A DNA stretch of 64,000 nucleotides. Origin: Galaxea fascicularis. Its lineage: Eukaryota > Cnidaria > Anthozoa > Scleractinia > Euphylliidae. The stretch covers positions 27,076,636 to 27,140,635 of the forward strand of contig OX419338.1 in assembly GCA_948470475.1 (NCBI GenBank), given 5' to 3'. Positions 1 to 13,400 of the stretch are shown in pieces. The stretch's first letter is position 1. Every line of letters starts with the position of its first letter. Under the pieces are notes generated by a model. It saw only the letters and a program-made list of their open reading frames with translations. It did not search any database and was not told where the DNA came from. Both the position numbers and the translations under genes were made by a program.

Positions 1-1404
1 TGTTTTGGCAAGTTGCATGGATGTGTGCATCAGGGCAACGCGGCCTAACCAAAAGAACCAAAATCCATTTTGTTGGTGTTTTTAAGCTCGCTTCAGTTAT
101 GGATATGTTGAGACAATTTAGGCAAAAGCCGCTTTTTAGTTCCTTATGGGATGTTTTTCCTTTAAACTATAGGAACTGAAATCCGTTTTCTTGACATTCG
201 ACGCCGTTTCAGCTTCTTATTTGAAAGATTGTGACAATTTATGGAAAGAGCGGCCGCTTCCTTAGTGGCTTAATATAGAAGCGGGGTGTTTTGCTTGGTC
301 AAAATGAAAGGATTAAATCTGTTTTCAAGCGCAACTTCAGTTTATTGAAGTATTGTTGCATTTTAGAGACACACTAAACTCAGCCGTTGAGTTACTACTG
401 TTAAGTGATCGGATGTTTTGTCGGACATCCCAGACCGACCTGTCAATTTCCTTATGAGCAGAGCGGGATGGCATTTTTCGCTCAGAAATTTAACGTGCGA
501 CGCTATTTTGGATTTCTTACCGTTTTGGCAAGAAACAATTCTGCTTATCGTTTGACGATATAGGCGTACTTTTAACATCCCTTCTAAAATTGCGGTGCGC
601 GGGAAATTGAAAATAAAAAAAAAACATTAAATCTATAACTGCAGTCTTTCATTTATGACGATGGGAATTCCCTCTAAATCATGTGTGTCACTTTGTACGT
701 AGGGCCAGACTGCTGCCACCCTCAGACTAGTTGATCCAAGATTTAGGATTTTTATCATTCATAGCATCTACTTTCTTTAGATGCAGTCGATTTGATTGTA
801 GGGAAATTATTTTTTTTATGTGCGTGCAGCTGGTACTGGAAAACGAGGAAAAAGAAAAAAATGTCCTATTCACTATAATTCACAGTGTCTGGAACTTAGT
901 TGGCCATTGCAACAACATTGGCGCAGCAAATTAAGAGGACATCGGAAATAATGTTGTAAGCACTGAAGACACCAGCCTTTTTCACACTTGTTGGATGTTG
1001 ATTTCCAGACATGTCTCATGTCTAGTGCTGAATAGCTTTTCGGAACCTCCAATTCGGAAAATTTTATGAGGGAGTATCCCCCCCCCTCCCCTCCCCTTAC
1101 AAGGCTCGTGCCTACAAGCGAGAGTGTCCTCTTTACGAAACAACCCAGCTACGGCCCCTCAGACCCTGGTACAGCTGGTACCTGGAGGATGCTGGTACCG
1201 ATTTCAACAGAGGTCCAGTAAACCAGATTTGACAAATCACCGCTAATTTTCAGTGTCATCTACTTTGCCTCTAACTACAGGATCTACACCTAATATTTAA
1301 GTCGCGACGAATTCGAACCGTCAGTGAACTGTCATACAAAACGACACATTCTGTATCGTTCTTGACTACGCTTCAGCATACCAAAGAAACGAGTTTTGTT
1401 AAAA
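1..1404. other. no gene recognised
   Basis: Only short, unsupported ORFs are present. A homopolymer C tract lies near 1080-1098. I see no SINE promoter boxes, splice-consistent exon or clear inverted repeat. Confidence 0.5.
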
Positions 1405-1423
1405 CTTTCTACCCGGGTGTAAC

Positions 1424-1552
1424 GAAAACTCAGACCCCGAAAACTCAGACCTCAGACCTCAGACCCCGAAAACTCAGACCTCGAAAACTCAGACCCCGAA
1501 AACTCAGACCCCGAAAACTCAGACCTCGAAAACTCAGACCCCGAAAACAATA
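1424..1552 (+). repeat. minisatellite, 14-15-bp unit (left arm)
   Basis: Tandem copies of GAAAACTCAGACCCC, with a CCTCAGA variant and C/T alternation (CCCCGAAA versus CCTCGAAA). Its phase and variant order near the terminus match the right-arm array. Confidence 0.9.
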
Positions 1553-1824
1553 ATACTAAGGGGAAAACTCGACTCATGATCAATTATTTACATGACCATG
1601 ATGACGCGCGTACTTTACCGTGGTCACGCAATCAACTCACGACAAAATATAAGATGGCTAAAACAAAGAGAGATCTTTCGTGTTTATCGACGGTTGTCGA
1701 GCAAACGTTAACAGGAAAAAATTACAGACTTAAATTACTTAAATAATAAAAGAGTTGCGAAAATTTTTATTTAAATGTAAACTCAGTTTGTATTAGAAAG
1801 TACTAGACAGAACGGATTTCCCTC

Positions 1825-1895
1825 AGACATCGAAAACTCAGACCCCGAAAACTCAGACCTCGAAAACTCAGACCCCGAAAACTCAGACCCCTCGA
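1825..1895 (+). repeat. internal minisatellite array
   Basis: About five copies of the same GAAAACTCAGAC-type unit, in left-arm orientation, inside the foldback element. Confidence 0.85.
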
Positions 1896-2469
1896 AATTT
1901 ATAATTAGAAATAAATGACGCGTACTTAGCATGGCCACGCAATAAATAACAATAGCCAGTACGTTCTTTAATCACTTTTTACAGTCCAAAAAAAGTAAAG
2001 TCTATTCAGAACAGATTTCCCGTGTTAGTACCTGTTGAATCGACACAGTCACAAGATCATCTTGGACATGTTTTGAAAGTGAAAAAAACCTTTGGTTCAC
2101 ACCACGCGAAAAGGTGTGACGCACGATCGTCGCCGGGAGAAATAATACTACACAAAAGAAAACAAGAACAACCATTGCTGCAAATACATGAAGCGCGATA
2201 AATGTGTTTTGCTCTGTCTAGTACTTTCTAATACAAACTGAGTTTACATTTAAAATAAAATTTTTCGCAACTCTTTTATTATTTAAGTAATTTAAGTCTG
2301 TAATTTCTTCCTGTTAACGTTTGATCGACAACCGTCGATAAACACGAAAGATCTCTCTTTGTTCTAGCCATCTTATATTTTGTCGTAAGTTGATTGCGTG
2401 ACCACGGTAAAGTACGCGTCATGTAAATAATTGATCATGAATCGAGTTTTTCCCCTTAGTATTATAAAT

Positions 2470-2610
2470 TTCGAGGGGTCTGAGTTTTCGGGGTCTGAGT
2501 TTTCGAGGTCTGAGTTTTCGGGGTCTGAGTTTTCGGGGTCTGAGTTTTCGAGGTCTGAGTTTTCGGGGTCTGAGGTCTGAGGTCTGAGTTTTCGGGGTCT
2601 GAGTTTTCGT
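2470..2610 (-). repeat. minisatellite array (right arm)
   Basis: The reverse complement of the left array (GGTCTGAGTTTTCGG units). It contains a GGTCTGA triplet duplication in the same place relative to the terminus as the left arm. Confidence 0.9.
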
Positions 2611-2627
2611 TACACCCCTTTCTACCC

Positions 2628-3261
2628 ATGTGGTCACTTGTCCGATGAAAGCGATATCGGAGAAATAAAAACGGTACTTGAAACTGATGCCACTCTATAG
2701 GAGGGCATTTCATAAAGGTGGGAAGCGAGAAATGTCATTGAATCTGAAATCGTAGACGAAACCGGATAGCTCAGTCAAAATCATTGAACACCGTCCATGG
2801 CACGTGTATGCGACGTTAACTTTCATAAGGCCCTTTACAAAAGCGCAAAATTTGCTTACTTGTAATATATTTCAATTTTCAACTCAAATGTTCGAATTTT
2901 TTATTGTTTAAGTGTGGGGAGGGGAAGGGAAGAAATGTCAAAACGTTCGTTCAATTTGTGAAAGAAAACGTGTGACGTACAAAAGCGCAAGGAAATCTTG
3001 GAAATCTCAGGAAATGAAAATTAGGCATAAAACTGAAGCTGATCATGAAAGAACCAAAATAAAGAACAAATGAAAATGTGCGGCAAGAAAAAACCAAAAA
3101 CAAATAAAATGCCCCCAACGCCTCTCTTCACAAATTAAACAAGGACTGCCCCAGTTCAAATTTATTACTGAATGCTGACTTTCCAGCTTATAAATACCCC
3201 ATGAAGCAAATATAGTAAAACTATGTAATTCATTGTCATTAAATATATCTACGTAATGGCA
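2628..3261. other. no gene recognised
   Basis: AT-rich sequence with short unsupported ORFs only. Confidence 0.4.
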
Positions 3262-3537
3262 TCCTGAGGCAGGATGGCCTAGTGGTTTAGGGCGCTGGAT
3301 TTCAATGCGGTGACCCGGGTTCAAATCCCGCTCTGACCACTAGCAAGTTCTGTTCTGGGTTGTGCCTGGTTCAACTCGTCGGTCATCCTTGTACATAGCC
3401 AACTGGTCTGCCTCCCGCCATTTGGGATTCTTATCGTGTTAAGTTTATTTCAAGTATTAGTTTCATCTATTTGCTCGGCCCCACTAGCCTCTGTGCTAAA
3501 TAAACTGCCGAGGGTAAATAAAGGTCTTATTATTATT
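3262..3537 (+). mobile_element. tRNA-derived SINE
   Basis: The tRNA-like head at 3268-3340 has an A box (TGGCCTAGTGG) and a B box (GGTTCAAATCC), the internal Pol III promoter. It is followed by a tRNA-unrelated body and a TTATTATT-type tail at 3525-3537. The GCTCTGACCAC end lacks a functional acceptor context, so this is a SINE and not a tRNA gene. Confidence 0.85.
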
Positions 3538-4274
3538 CATCACGTGCTTTAAATATCAGCACCGGTTTGAGTTTTACAAGAGATCTTATAAGAACTATAA
3601 CTTCAGGGAACAATGAAACAATTATGACAACCTCGTTTCATTTAAATCGGTTATTCCCCGAAAATTTTAAAAAATAGACATGAAAAGTGGAAAAAACCTA
3701 GATTTTCCCAAGAAATAAATTCACGACTATCAAATTAATGGCGCAAGCCTTGACAAACGAAGAAGGGACAGCACAAAAGAAACTATACAAAACAGCCTGA
3801 GAACTTGCTAAAAATTCAGGTAAGCCATTTTGAAATGTTTGTAATAAATGTGTTTACCCTAGAAATAGAGTCACTTAATTTGGTTAATTGTCAACCACTA
3901 TTTTGACAGGAAATTTCCCGTTTAGAATGAATGAATTCTTCTTCTATGAATTCTTGTGAGTAATTTATCGTATTAGAACCCCATGTCATAAAGTGTAAAT
4001 TAGGGTTCTCTCAGTCTCCCGTATCTTCTGAAATTGTTTTCAACATGGTGAAAAGTCACTCCCTCCTCACACGTACGGAGTTCACGCGCAGGTTTGAACC
4101 GTAGCACCTATGACTGTATTCAGTGTAACATGACCAGTGTGTTTTGTGACGTAATTAGCACGGTTCCAACTTAGCCCCGAGAAACATCGGGTTATTCTTC
4201 AAGATGTGTCGGTACAATCAGTACGAGGTGGATGTTTAAGTGTCCCTTCTAGCCCGCGCTGTGCTTTGACAAAT
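3538..4274. other. region 3' of NADK
   Basis: Presumed NADK 3' UTR and flank. No further ORF or repeat was recognised; the polyadenylation site could not be fixed. Confidence 0.3.
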
Positions 4275-4422
4275 TCAAACATGGCAGTCCGTTATTGACA
4301 AGTGGCGCTGTCGCTGTCTTACATTCCAGTGAAGGCACTCAGCTAGACTTTTGAACCAATCCGTTATCTGGTTCTCGCTGTTTACACACGGCACAGGATA
4401 AATTGACGTAGTAATTTGTATG
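4275..4422 (-). CDS. NADK: NADK coding exon 10 and stop
   Basis: It contains [24 protein letters not shown] and a TGA stop. The LHWN(V)R ending is characteristic of animal NADK. The acceptor is TCTCACAG, and the phase-2 split Ser codon joins exon 9. Confidence 0.94.
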
Positions 4423-7400
4423 CTGTGAGAAAACAGTTGAGAACATCTGATCAAGAGATGCTTCACTCCATTTCATCAGAGAGCCTATGACTATGAGTAT
4501 GCTAAGACTTTGCTATGAGTATTAGTTTGACTGACTATGGCTGACTATGCCATGACTATGCTATGAGTATGACTAAGACCATGAGAAATCATGACCGGCT
4601 ATGGCTTTGACTTTCACTATGACAATGATAACGACTGTAACTATAATTATGATCAGGATTATAACTGAGACTATTACCATGAATACAACGTATTGTGATT
4701 GTGGCTGCAGGGATGGAAATAACGGCCGGTGATAGGTAATTACCGATCAAATTTACCAGCCAGAAATGACAAAATAGTAAAATGTCACAAGAATAAAATA
4801 AACACGTTAACTGGGCAAAGCTAACCGCAAATCACCTATCAATCAGTTTTCCCTCATTTCCATCTCTGTGGCTGTGTTGATGACAATGTCAACTGCCTGT
4901 CACACTGACTATGATTAAACTCATGATTGATTTCTGCATGAGAGGCCTTATTCTGGGAGGGGCTTGTGTTTGTAATATTGTGATGGTGGCGTTAGGGTTT
5001 CCTCGTTCACACCTGATATCCCAAGAAGGTGCTCATCTTTACACGAGCACTATTATAACTATGAACCAGGCCTTACTGTGTAAGGTACATTCGAAAGCAA
5101 TAAAGTCGGCACACACGATGGGACTAGTCTTGTCCCTTGAAGAGTTTACACGAAGGGGCTGGTCACAGGGACTAGTATCATGTAGTGTTTACACGCAGGG
5201 ACTAATTGCACAGAAACAGAAAAGCTAGGGGTAAAGGTATTATTCTTTCACTCTCTGGCTTTCCCAAAGTGAAACCGAAATTATTAAATTAACAATCGGT
5301 AGCACTGAAATAAATTTTTCCGATTCATTCCGTCATAAACAGAAAATAACGTTTTGTTAGCGACCTGGATATAACCAACACAGAAGCAAAAAAGAAGCGA
5401 ATATTCAATCAAGATCTCCAAGCATCAACATCTTCCTCTACAGAGTCCGTAAGGATTTATGGGAGCTTATTACGCCGTCTTTGATTGGCTTATTTTAATT
5501 TGGTCGCAGGGACTAGTCCCACGAACAGTTCACACGAAGGGGTTTGAGGGACAGGTCGCAGGTACTAGTCCCACGAATTCAAACCAGTTTGAATTTGTGG
5601 GACAAAAATGGCCACTTCACACGATGGGGCTTGTCCCCGCGACTTGCCGCAGAGACTAGTCACAGGGACTAGTCCCCTCGTGTATGCCGACCATTAAGAA
5701 ACTCATTACAAACATTTTTAAGACCCAGAACGTCACTGAATGCTTCAACAGTATTAAAAACTCACCTGTCACCTATGTTGAGCTCTTGACGGTTTCTACC
5801 ATCAAAGGACGTCCATGCAGAACTTCTGCTCTCTGAACTAACCACAATCTAAGAAAGATACAAACAACCATACATTACCACTCCGTAAAAGTATTTCCAA
5901 CTCTATCCCTTGGCGATTTGCTCTAGAGCTGGAGTCGCACTCAAACCGCCAGCTTTGAATTCTTTTTTTATGGCGGATAATATGCATGACAGTCACATCT
6001 GATACAACCAACACTTGTAGGGGCAATGTCTATCTTAAATTTTATTCTTCAGTAAAAGGAAAAAGTTAACAAAAAATCGAGTACCTTAAGTTCTACTCCT
6101 GCCGGAAGAATGATGGGCCTAAATGAGAGGGAGTGCGGACAGACAGGGGTCACTAAAATAGCGGCCACACTTGGGTGAACCATTGAGGCTCCTGCAGCCA
6201 CTGCGTATGCTGTACTACCAGTCGGAGTGGATATAATTAGACCTAGGATGAAAACAATAAGAGGAACGTCGCCTAAGATGCAACACACTGGCTAAAGTGA
6301 CAAGCAGGCTAGTACAAGGGTGCGTAAGTAAATTAATGAGCGAACGATCAGTATGCATGAATGAGGCATGAATGGATGAATCAGTAAATGAATGAATATG
6401 GTGCAATTCGATAGCGAAGGTAGCCAAGTTCTTCTCTGCTGCGCTACACAGCACAATCTCCTTCCTAAACTGTCGCTTACGGCTCAAATAATAGCAACGG
6501 AGACAAATTTAGCCAACTATGCCAGTCTCTTCATATTCTTCAACTAACTGATGCATCGTTTTGTGCTGCATTACATTCTGTTTTGTCCTTTGAGCAGATC
6601 CTGGACTCTAACGAGCTAGTAGTCTTTAGGCGTTGTGAGTGCATATTCTCTCCGTCGCTTCTCACCTGCTCTTTACGCCTGGAACAACTACTTGATTCCA
6701 TGTATATTGTATTTATTCACAGTGCTGCGCTCTAGCAAACCCCGGTGGCCCCTGGAGACTCACTTTCGCTTTTGGATTTTGCACTTATATGCTGAGCGCC
6801 TGGATCTCAAGGATTTTGAGGTTATGGGCTCCGAACCACTTTTTTTGGAGCACAGCCTTGAATTCAAGTCTGGGAAAAAACTCAAATTGTGTGACTTCGT
6901 GCTACAAGTATGTTAGTGGTAAGCGGCGTTGATGACAAAGTAGTGGTAGTGCAATGCATTGTGGATCATTTTATCTTACCGTCTCCTTGTACAGATGTGA
7001 TGTGACTGTCATTGCAAAATATTTCCAAGTTTGTAAGATATGACGACGGACCTCGGTCAACAACAACCTCGTTTAAAACCTGCAAAGCAAGTAAGAGTTG
7101 CAGTTGTAAGATAATGCACATGTACATTTGAAAGTCAAATATTTATAGCTGGATGGCGCTCTTTCACAAATGCAATGTAGACTCGGAATAGCAAGTTATA
7201 AACCAAGATTGAAATTCACGTGTTCACGACAAATGCAGACAAACCCGTTACCTACTTAAACGTGTACCTCAGTATTCTGTTCTTAATGTAGTATTTTTTA
7301 GCTGGACTGTCAGCACTCGTCTGGATTTTCTTTTATATATACGTAACTTCCAAACAAACTGAAGATGAAAGCTGTCTTTCATTCAGTGACCCATCTTTCT

Positions 7401-10400
7401 GGAGTGGCATGAAGAAAGCAACTGACGGACTCGTTTCACAATGATGTCTTTGCACTGTCTGCTTGATCTCCTGTCCCGCGTCTGATCTTCTCTAGTCGCA
7501 TAGCAACCATAGAAGCGTGAAAATTTGCAACTTACCAAGTAGCTTGACTTGTTGGTCTTAGTTTTATCCTCTTTGTCGCACTTGTAAAAGTCGCACTGTA
7601 ATCTACTTCTCAGCGTCAAACCTGCATGACCTATATTAAGAAACGGGTGATCGGAAAAAGGACGTTTTCCAAGCTTTGCCCGCTTTTACCCACGGTGCAA
7701 CTAAATCAAATGTTGGTACAAGAGGTAGCCTGTGATGGGAAACAGTCAGGCCCCGTATTTTGTGAATTGGAGATATCCACTGATCACCGTAACATTTAAA
7801 CATCACAAAGTATAATTTATAACCTTTCTACTAGTCCTAGGCATATTATCAAAGACGTCCGCACCGAGTCAGTTTTATAGAATGACTTTTGTTTCCATGA
7901 ACGCGTACTAAAATTTGAAAGGTCGCGGCAAACTCTCTTGTGCTTCTGCTTGTGGTTGGCACTTGGGTCGTTGGGACGACGCAAGCAAAAGTACAAGCTA
8001 CGTCTACCATGTTGGATACAAAATATCGCGCCAAAAGGCAGTCGTCCGATCTAGCCAAAATTTTATGCTTTGCGTATGTTACGCCATGCTTATCGTACGT
8101 GTTAACAAGCATTTAGTTAAAGGGATTGCCCTTCAGCTTTTCCAGTCAAATTTACCTTCAAGAATGCCTGTTACTCTTTCCCGAAAATCTTGAAATCTGA
8201 AAGAGGTCAGGAATCCCAGAGAACCGAGATGGAACGCCATGACAGGAGGACAGCTACACTGTTCAGTGGAAAGGGAAAGACATAACTAAGTTACATGTTA
8301 CTAAAAGTCAAAGCCAGGCATCAGTGACGTACACACATTCAGGAGTCCATCACCAGGAGCGCGCAACTCCCATACTAAGCTTATGTCACGGCATTTTTAC
8401 AGACCGATTTATTTTTAGACTATCTTTTCCCGCGAATAAAGGCAGTTCCGGTGCACGTGATACCGCATCATCATCACCCTTCTTTTGTTCTAAAATTCCT
8501 CAGCTTCCCAGAGAAAATTTAACACCAAAGAAAGGTCGAGGAAAAATTCAGCGCGAGAGAAAGGAGATAATGGAGCATTGTGATTGGTCACTGGGGCTCC
8601 TACCGGAGTCCCATATCGCGGTAAATTCAATCTAAACTGAAATAAATCGGTCTTTGAAAACGCCGTGATAGGAATATAGGGCATTTGTACGCTCCAAGTA
8701 ATGGGCTCCTGACTATTACAGTAGCGAGGTAGGCCTTTCGGGGCTCCTCATGTGAAAGCCTTAAAGTGCCTAACACCCCAAAATAGATCATAGAATAGAC
8801 CATAAACAGATCATAGAACAAAGGTTACAACTTTTAAAGTAGCCTTCTTTAAAGCGCCTATAACCCCCAAATATTTTTTTCGCTAAAATGCATCTTCGCA
8901 CTTGTTCGAAACGCATTGCGGCTCTTTTTTCACCAAATCTTGACTTTTTATAGGCTTTAAGACAGAGCATAAATTGATTCACGACCGAGTCAGAAAGGGC
9001 GTGGGTATAGTCCTGGTTTGACGTCACAAACTGATTTGCATTAGACACAGAAATGCACCTAGAAATATTCGAGACCTGTTTCAAGACATCTCTAATATTC
9101 ACTCTTATAATACCCGATCCTCTGCTTCGAACAACTTTAACACACAAAGCTCTAGACTCTCTATTCAACTAAACTCGTTTTCTAGAATTGGAACAACAAT
9201 TTGGAAGGAGATGCCTCTTTCAATAAGAAATCTTTCAAAATATGACTCAAAAACAAAAATTAAAAGAGTACTTTTCGACATCCCGACTTCGGAAGACTCT
9301 TACCTTGGTATACGAAACATTATTCCAAAGGTCAAGTTTTCTTAAGATTTTCTTGTATTTTCTTAGAATAATAAGTATAGCCTTAATTGTGTTATTCCAG
9401 ATTTAGATCTATTAAGAATTTTTGTAAAATAAGACATCTCATGGCGCTTTCTCCTAATGTGGTACTAATTAGCTCACAAACTTAATTTTATAATTTATAT
9501 TCTTGTACAGTATGGGGCCCAGTTCTCGGCCACAAAAAACGTAAACTTGTATTTCTTACCTTGGAATAGCCGTAAGGACTTGAAACTTCATACACAATTA
9601 GCTTCAGCATTCAGTTTACACGTGTAAAGCTATCGACTGCTCAACGCTGTTTTTACCCGAGTAATAACGAAAATGGAGGCTTCGTTCGCGGGCCCAGTTA
9701 TCGGCCACAAAAGAGTACGCGCTATTCCTCAGAATAAATGACGCTTTATTACCATTTTTTGCTGTTAAATCACTTATAAGGCTTGTGTTTGATATTTCGA
9801 TCAAAAATTATCCTAAAGAGCTTTGTTTCATGTTAGAAAAGGAAGTTTTTTGCACACCTAATTTCACTCTTAAGTGCAGTCACGCGAGTCTTTTTAGTGT
9901 TGGTGGCGAGTAGGGTGGCCGAAAATAGGCAAATACGCAAAAGTACCAAGTAAATATTTAAGAGTGGATTTAGGTCCAAGAATAAAACAGGCCAGCAAAA
10001 GATTAAATTTAACAGATAGCTTTATCACTCTACGTTCTTTATGCCAAGAATTGGCTCATTTGGACCCTCTATACAGATAAAATATAAACTTGAATTAAAC
10101 CATGTAATTCGAGTAGCCGTAAACAAACACGTTTCGGGGAAACCAAATTTATCTACCTTCGCGTCACCTCGACGTGCTCACAGTATATGGTAGCTGTAAA
10201 CTCAAAACTTGGCAGAACGAAAGACAAGGAATTAAGCTACCTTTGGAAGCAATTGCTTCTTATTCAGATTCATTTGTGGCGCGAAAAATAAACTTTGAAC
10301 AAAAAGTGGCCGAGAACTGGGCCTCATACTGTACATTTATCCTCTTGATTTTCCTGTAAACTTGTCTACCTACTCTTTTTAGTCACGACATCACCCACCC

Positions 10401-13400
10401 AAATTAGCATCTGCTACCTGCGGGCATGTCCGATTTGTTAACAATACATATTAGAAAAATAAAGAACTGAACTGAACTGCATGCATATTTACAAAGAGTT
10501 AATGCGATGCAAATCCGTTTGTGGCATCAAACCAGGATTATACCCACGCCCTTTCTGGCCCGGTCGTGAATCAAATGATGCTCTGTTTTAAGCCTATAAA
10601 AAGTCAAGTAAAATATCCTTTGTAACCTTTGTTCTATGATCTATTTATGGCATTTTAGAGGCTACAAACCACGACAAACTTTAGAGAAAATTCAGCTCCT
10701 TAAAGCGGGCTTCTTTAAAAGTTGTAACCTTTGTTCTACGATCTATTTATGGGTTTTTAGAAAATACAAACCACGACAAACTGTAGAGAAAATTCAGCTC
10801 CTTAGCCTCTATAACTACAAACAATAACCAACTGACTTTGGAAGCCTCCTCCCCCGAGTTAAAGTTGTTTGCGTCTTCTAAACATTTCCCAAGCAATGGT
10901 GGCCCCCAGAATTCAACAGATTGCATAGATGGTGAGAGAAGTTCCTTAAGTGTTGATACATGCTACAAGAAGCACACACATTATATTGCAGTTGAGAAGT
11001 AGGCCTTTGCGGGCTCCTCGCGTGAAAACCTTAAAGAAGGTTACTTCAAAAGATGTGGCCCGTGTTCTATGATCTATTTGAGTTTTTAGAGGCTATAAGC
11101 CACGACAAATTGTGGAGCCTCTATACGTACAAACAATAACCAACCGAGTGTGAAAGTCCCTCTTCCCCGAGTCAATAGGGAGTTTTAGCAGCGACGACGG
11201 CGACGGCAACGAAAACGTCAGTTTAAAATAGAACTTCTGGTTTCTGTAACTCTTTCTCATTGAAATTTGTTTAACTTGGAAAATTCTGACAAACTGTCCT
11301 GGAACTGAATTACTCTGAACGGCGTTAAAGCAAGGAAAAAGAAAGATAACTTTGCCGCCATATGCTCACGTTCTCGAGAAAACATAAAATTTGGTCATTT
11401 GACGTTGTTGTTTTGCAGAGGACGGCAAAGAAATGTACAAAACTGTAAAACGCACGTGCAGAGCGATTGTTTTTGCTCATTAAGCCCATTGTTTTGTAGC
11501 GTTCCCGTTGCCGTTGCCGTCCTCATTGCTAAAACTCTCTAATTGTTGTTTACGCCCCGTAAATGTTTACTAAGCAATGATGGTTTCCAGAATTCAACAT
11601 TAAATAGGTGTTGTGCTCACCTGAAACAAAGACGAAGCATGCAGAAGTGTGCCGTCGCCCCCCATGCACACGATGAAGTCAATTTTGTCACCCAGGTGAT
11701 CACCTTGGAGAAGGAAAAAAAAAAACAACTTCATTAACTTAAGGAGGCTGGAAACGGTTTTTAGCTGCACGCGCCCGCGCAGTCTACTCACGCCATAACT
11801 AAGATGTACGCGTCAGCCGAATGAATCAAAATCAAGCAAACCGCAAGTTAAATACTGCGTAAAATCGCACGAACCGGAAATAAAATCTGCCAAAAACATT
11901 TGTTTTTAGCTCGAAATTTTGCTCGGTGACCTATCTTGATTTTTTGCATGCACTCACCATTGACGATGACACTTCAAATATAAAAGTTTCGAGGAAAGTT
12001 ATCTAGTAGAATTTTCTGTGAGCCATAAAACGCGTTTTTTTTTTTCAATATCTTTAATTCTACTAGATAAATTTTTATACTGCCTGAAAGAATTTAGGGA
12101 GTTTCCTAACAAAGGAATAAAAAAGGTAGGTCATCGAATTAGTTTTTCAGATAATTTACAAAAACTGGCATTTAGAGGACCTTTTTGTGGACCTGGCGCG
12201 TTGCTTAACATATAGCCCAACAATAGAGTTCCAAGGAGACATTTTGTTCGCCTACACCATTAAATATTCTTCTTTGTAATCTTTTATCATTTCGCAAACA
12301 CTACATCAACGAAAACCCCTTTCGAGCACCCTTAAACGTGAAATTATTATCTCACCCGGTATTGATTCCCTTTAGTTTTGACATTTCACAATATGAGATA
12401 AATTCGCTCACTGGGTAATACAATTCCAGAGTGATGGGCGTAGTGGGTATGAGATATCAGCCGTTACTACGTAGTGTACGATCTATAGAAGCCCTTAAAC
12501 CTTCTGGTCTTTCCAGTAAAATGAAACGTTTGCAGTATCTAGTACTATTTCTTGTTTTTTTAAATAAAACAATTATTCCACTCGCGCTTGTTAGACATGG
12601 AAAGATCGTAAATTATTAGCATCACATAAATATTAAACGACTCCTGAATCACTTGTAACCGCGTTCTCCGACTATGGGCCAAGCGAAGAAGTCTCCCTTC
12701 TATGAAATAATTGATCTTCAATGCCAGAATGTTGTTTGTGCCGGTCCATATAGGTATGTGTATCGGGTTTTATAAAGCCCATTCAGTATCAATGTGTGTC
12801 AACAAACTGTTAAGACGGCGCCGCGCGATTTGCAATTGTTCAAGTGTTTATGGTTATGCCTGATTAACGCCCAGTGACCTTGTTTGAGGCTTTGTGTTTG
12901 GAGTGTTAGGACCTAAGGTTGCGTTCCTTCACCCTGGCGCTGAAGTCTTCCCTTTCGATAAAAAGAAATCACAAAAAGAAAAAGAGGAACTCTTGCTCTT
13001 GCTCTCTCGTATGTTATCAAAATTACCTTCTTTGAAAATACAAAGTTTTGACCTCACGGCTGAGTACTTTTCATCCTTCAATACTTGAGGGTCATCAACG
13101 GCTGTTGCTTCTGCAAAAACTACCATTCTCTTCTCCTAGAAAATAAAGATATCAATGAAAAATGTTTACGAATCTTTTGAAGTGAATACAACTTGATCAT
13201 CATTCAGAAATAAGTAATTCAATTAAGACAAGGTACCTCCACTAGCCATCGCGTGAGTTCCTTGAAGCACTGTGTGACTTCAGCATCCATTACTTTTTTA
13301 ATTACTAGTACATTGAGGGCTGGCTTGTCCCAGGCCAGGAAGTGTTCCGAAGGATCTACGTGGCTACTAAAAGAACAAAAGAAATAAAACTAAGGCCCGA

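Larger units (their letters stand above)
1415..2617. mobile_element. foldback-like DNA transposon with minisatellite arms
   Basis: A 1203-bp element with long inverted arms (about 1415-1812 and 2213-2617). It is bounded by GGGTGTAACGAAAACTCAGA and its reverse complement and flanked on both sides by the identical 10-bp CTTTCTACCC (1405-1414, 2618-2627). Each arm starts with an array of a 14-15-bp unit of the type GAAAACTCAGACCCC. A third array lies inside at about 1825-1895. No transposase ORF is visible, so it is non-autonomous. A 9-10-bp target duplication is typical of MULE/foldback-type elements; the superfamily is an inference. Confidence 0.88.

Noticed and set aside
1422..1552. CRISPR-like direct repeats
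   Set aside because: The units are contiguous without unique spacers and are mirrored in the other arm of a transposon: a minisatellite in a eukaryotic genome.
2419..2713. repetitive proteins with RPRKL or PKTQT repeats
   Set aside because: These are translations of the minisatellite in several frames; there is no independent support for coding.
3268..3340. tRNA gene
   Set aside because: A and B boxes are present, but a SINE body and tail follow and no proper acceptor stem closes; the same applies at 14770-14846, 58467-58535, 62029-62104 and 62321-62394.
8788..9168. 126-codon minus-strand protein
   Set aside because: It lies across the arm of a palindromic element and antisense to the LINE ORF end.
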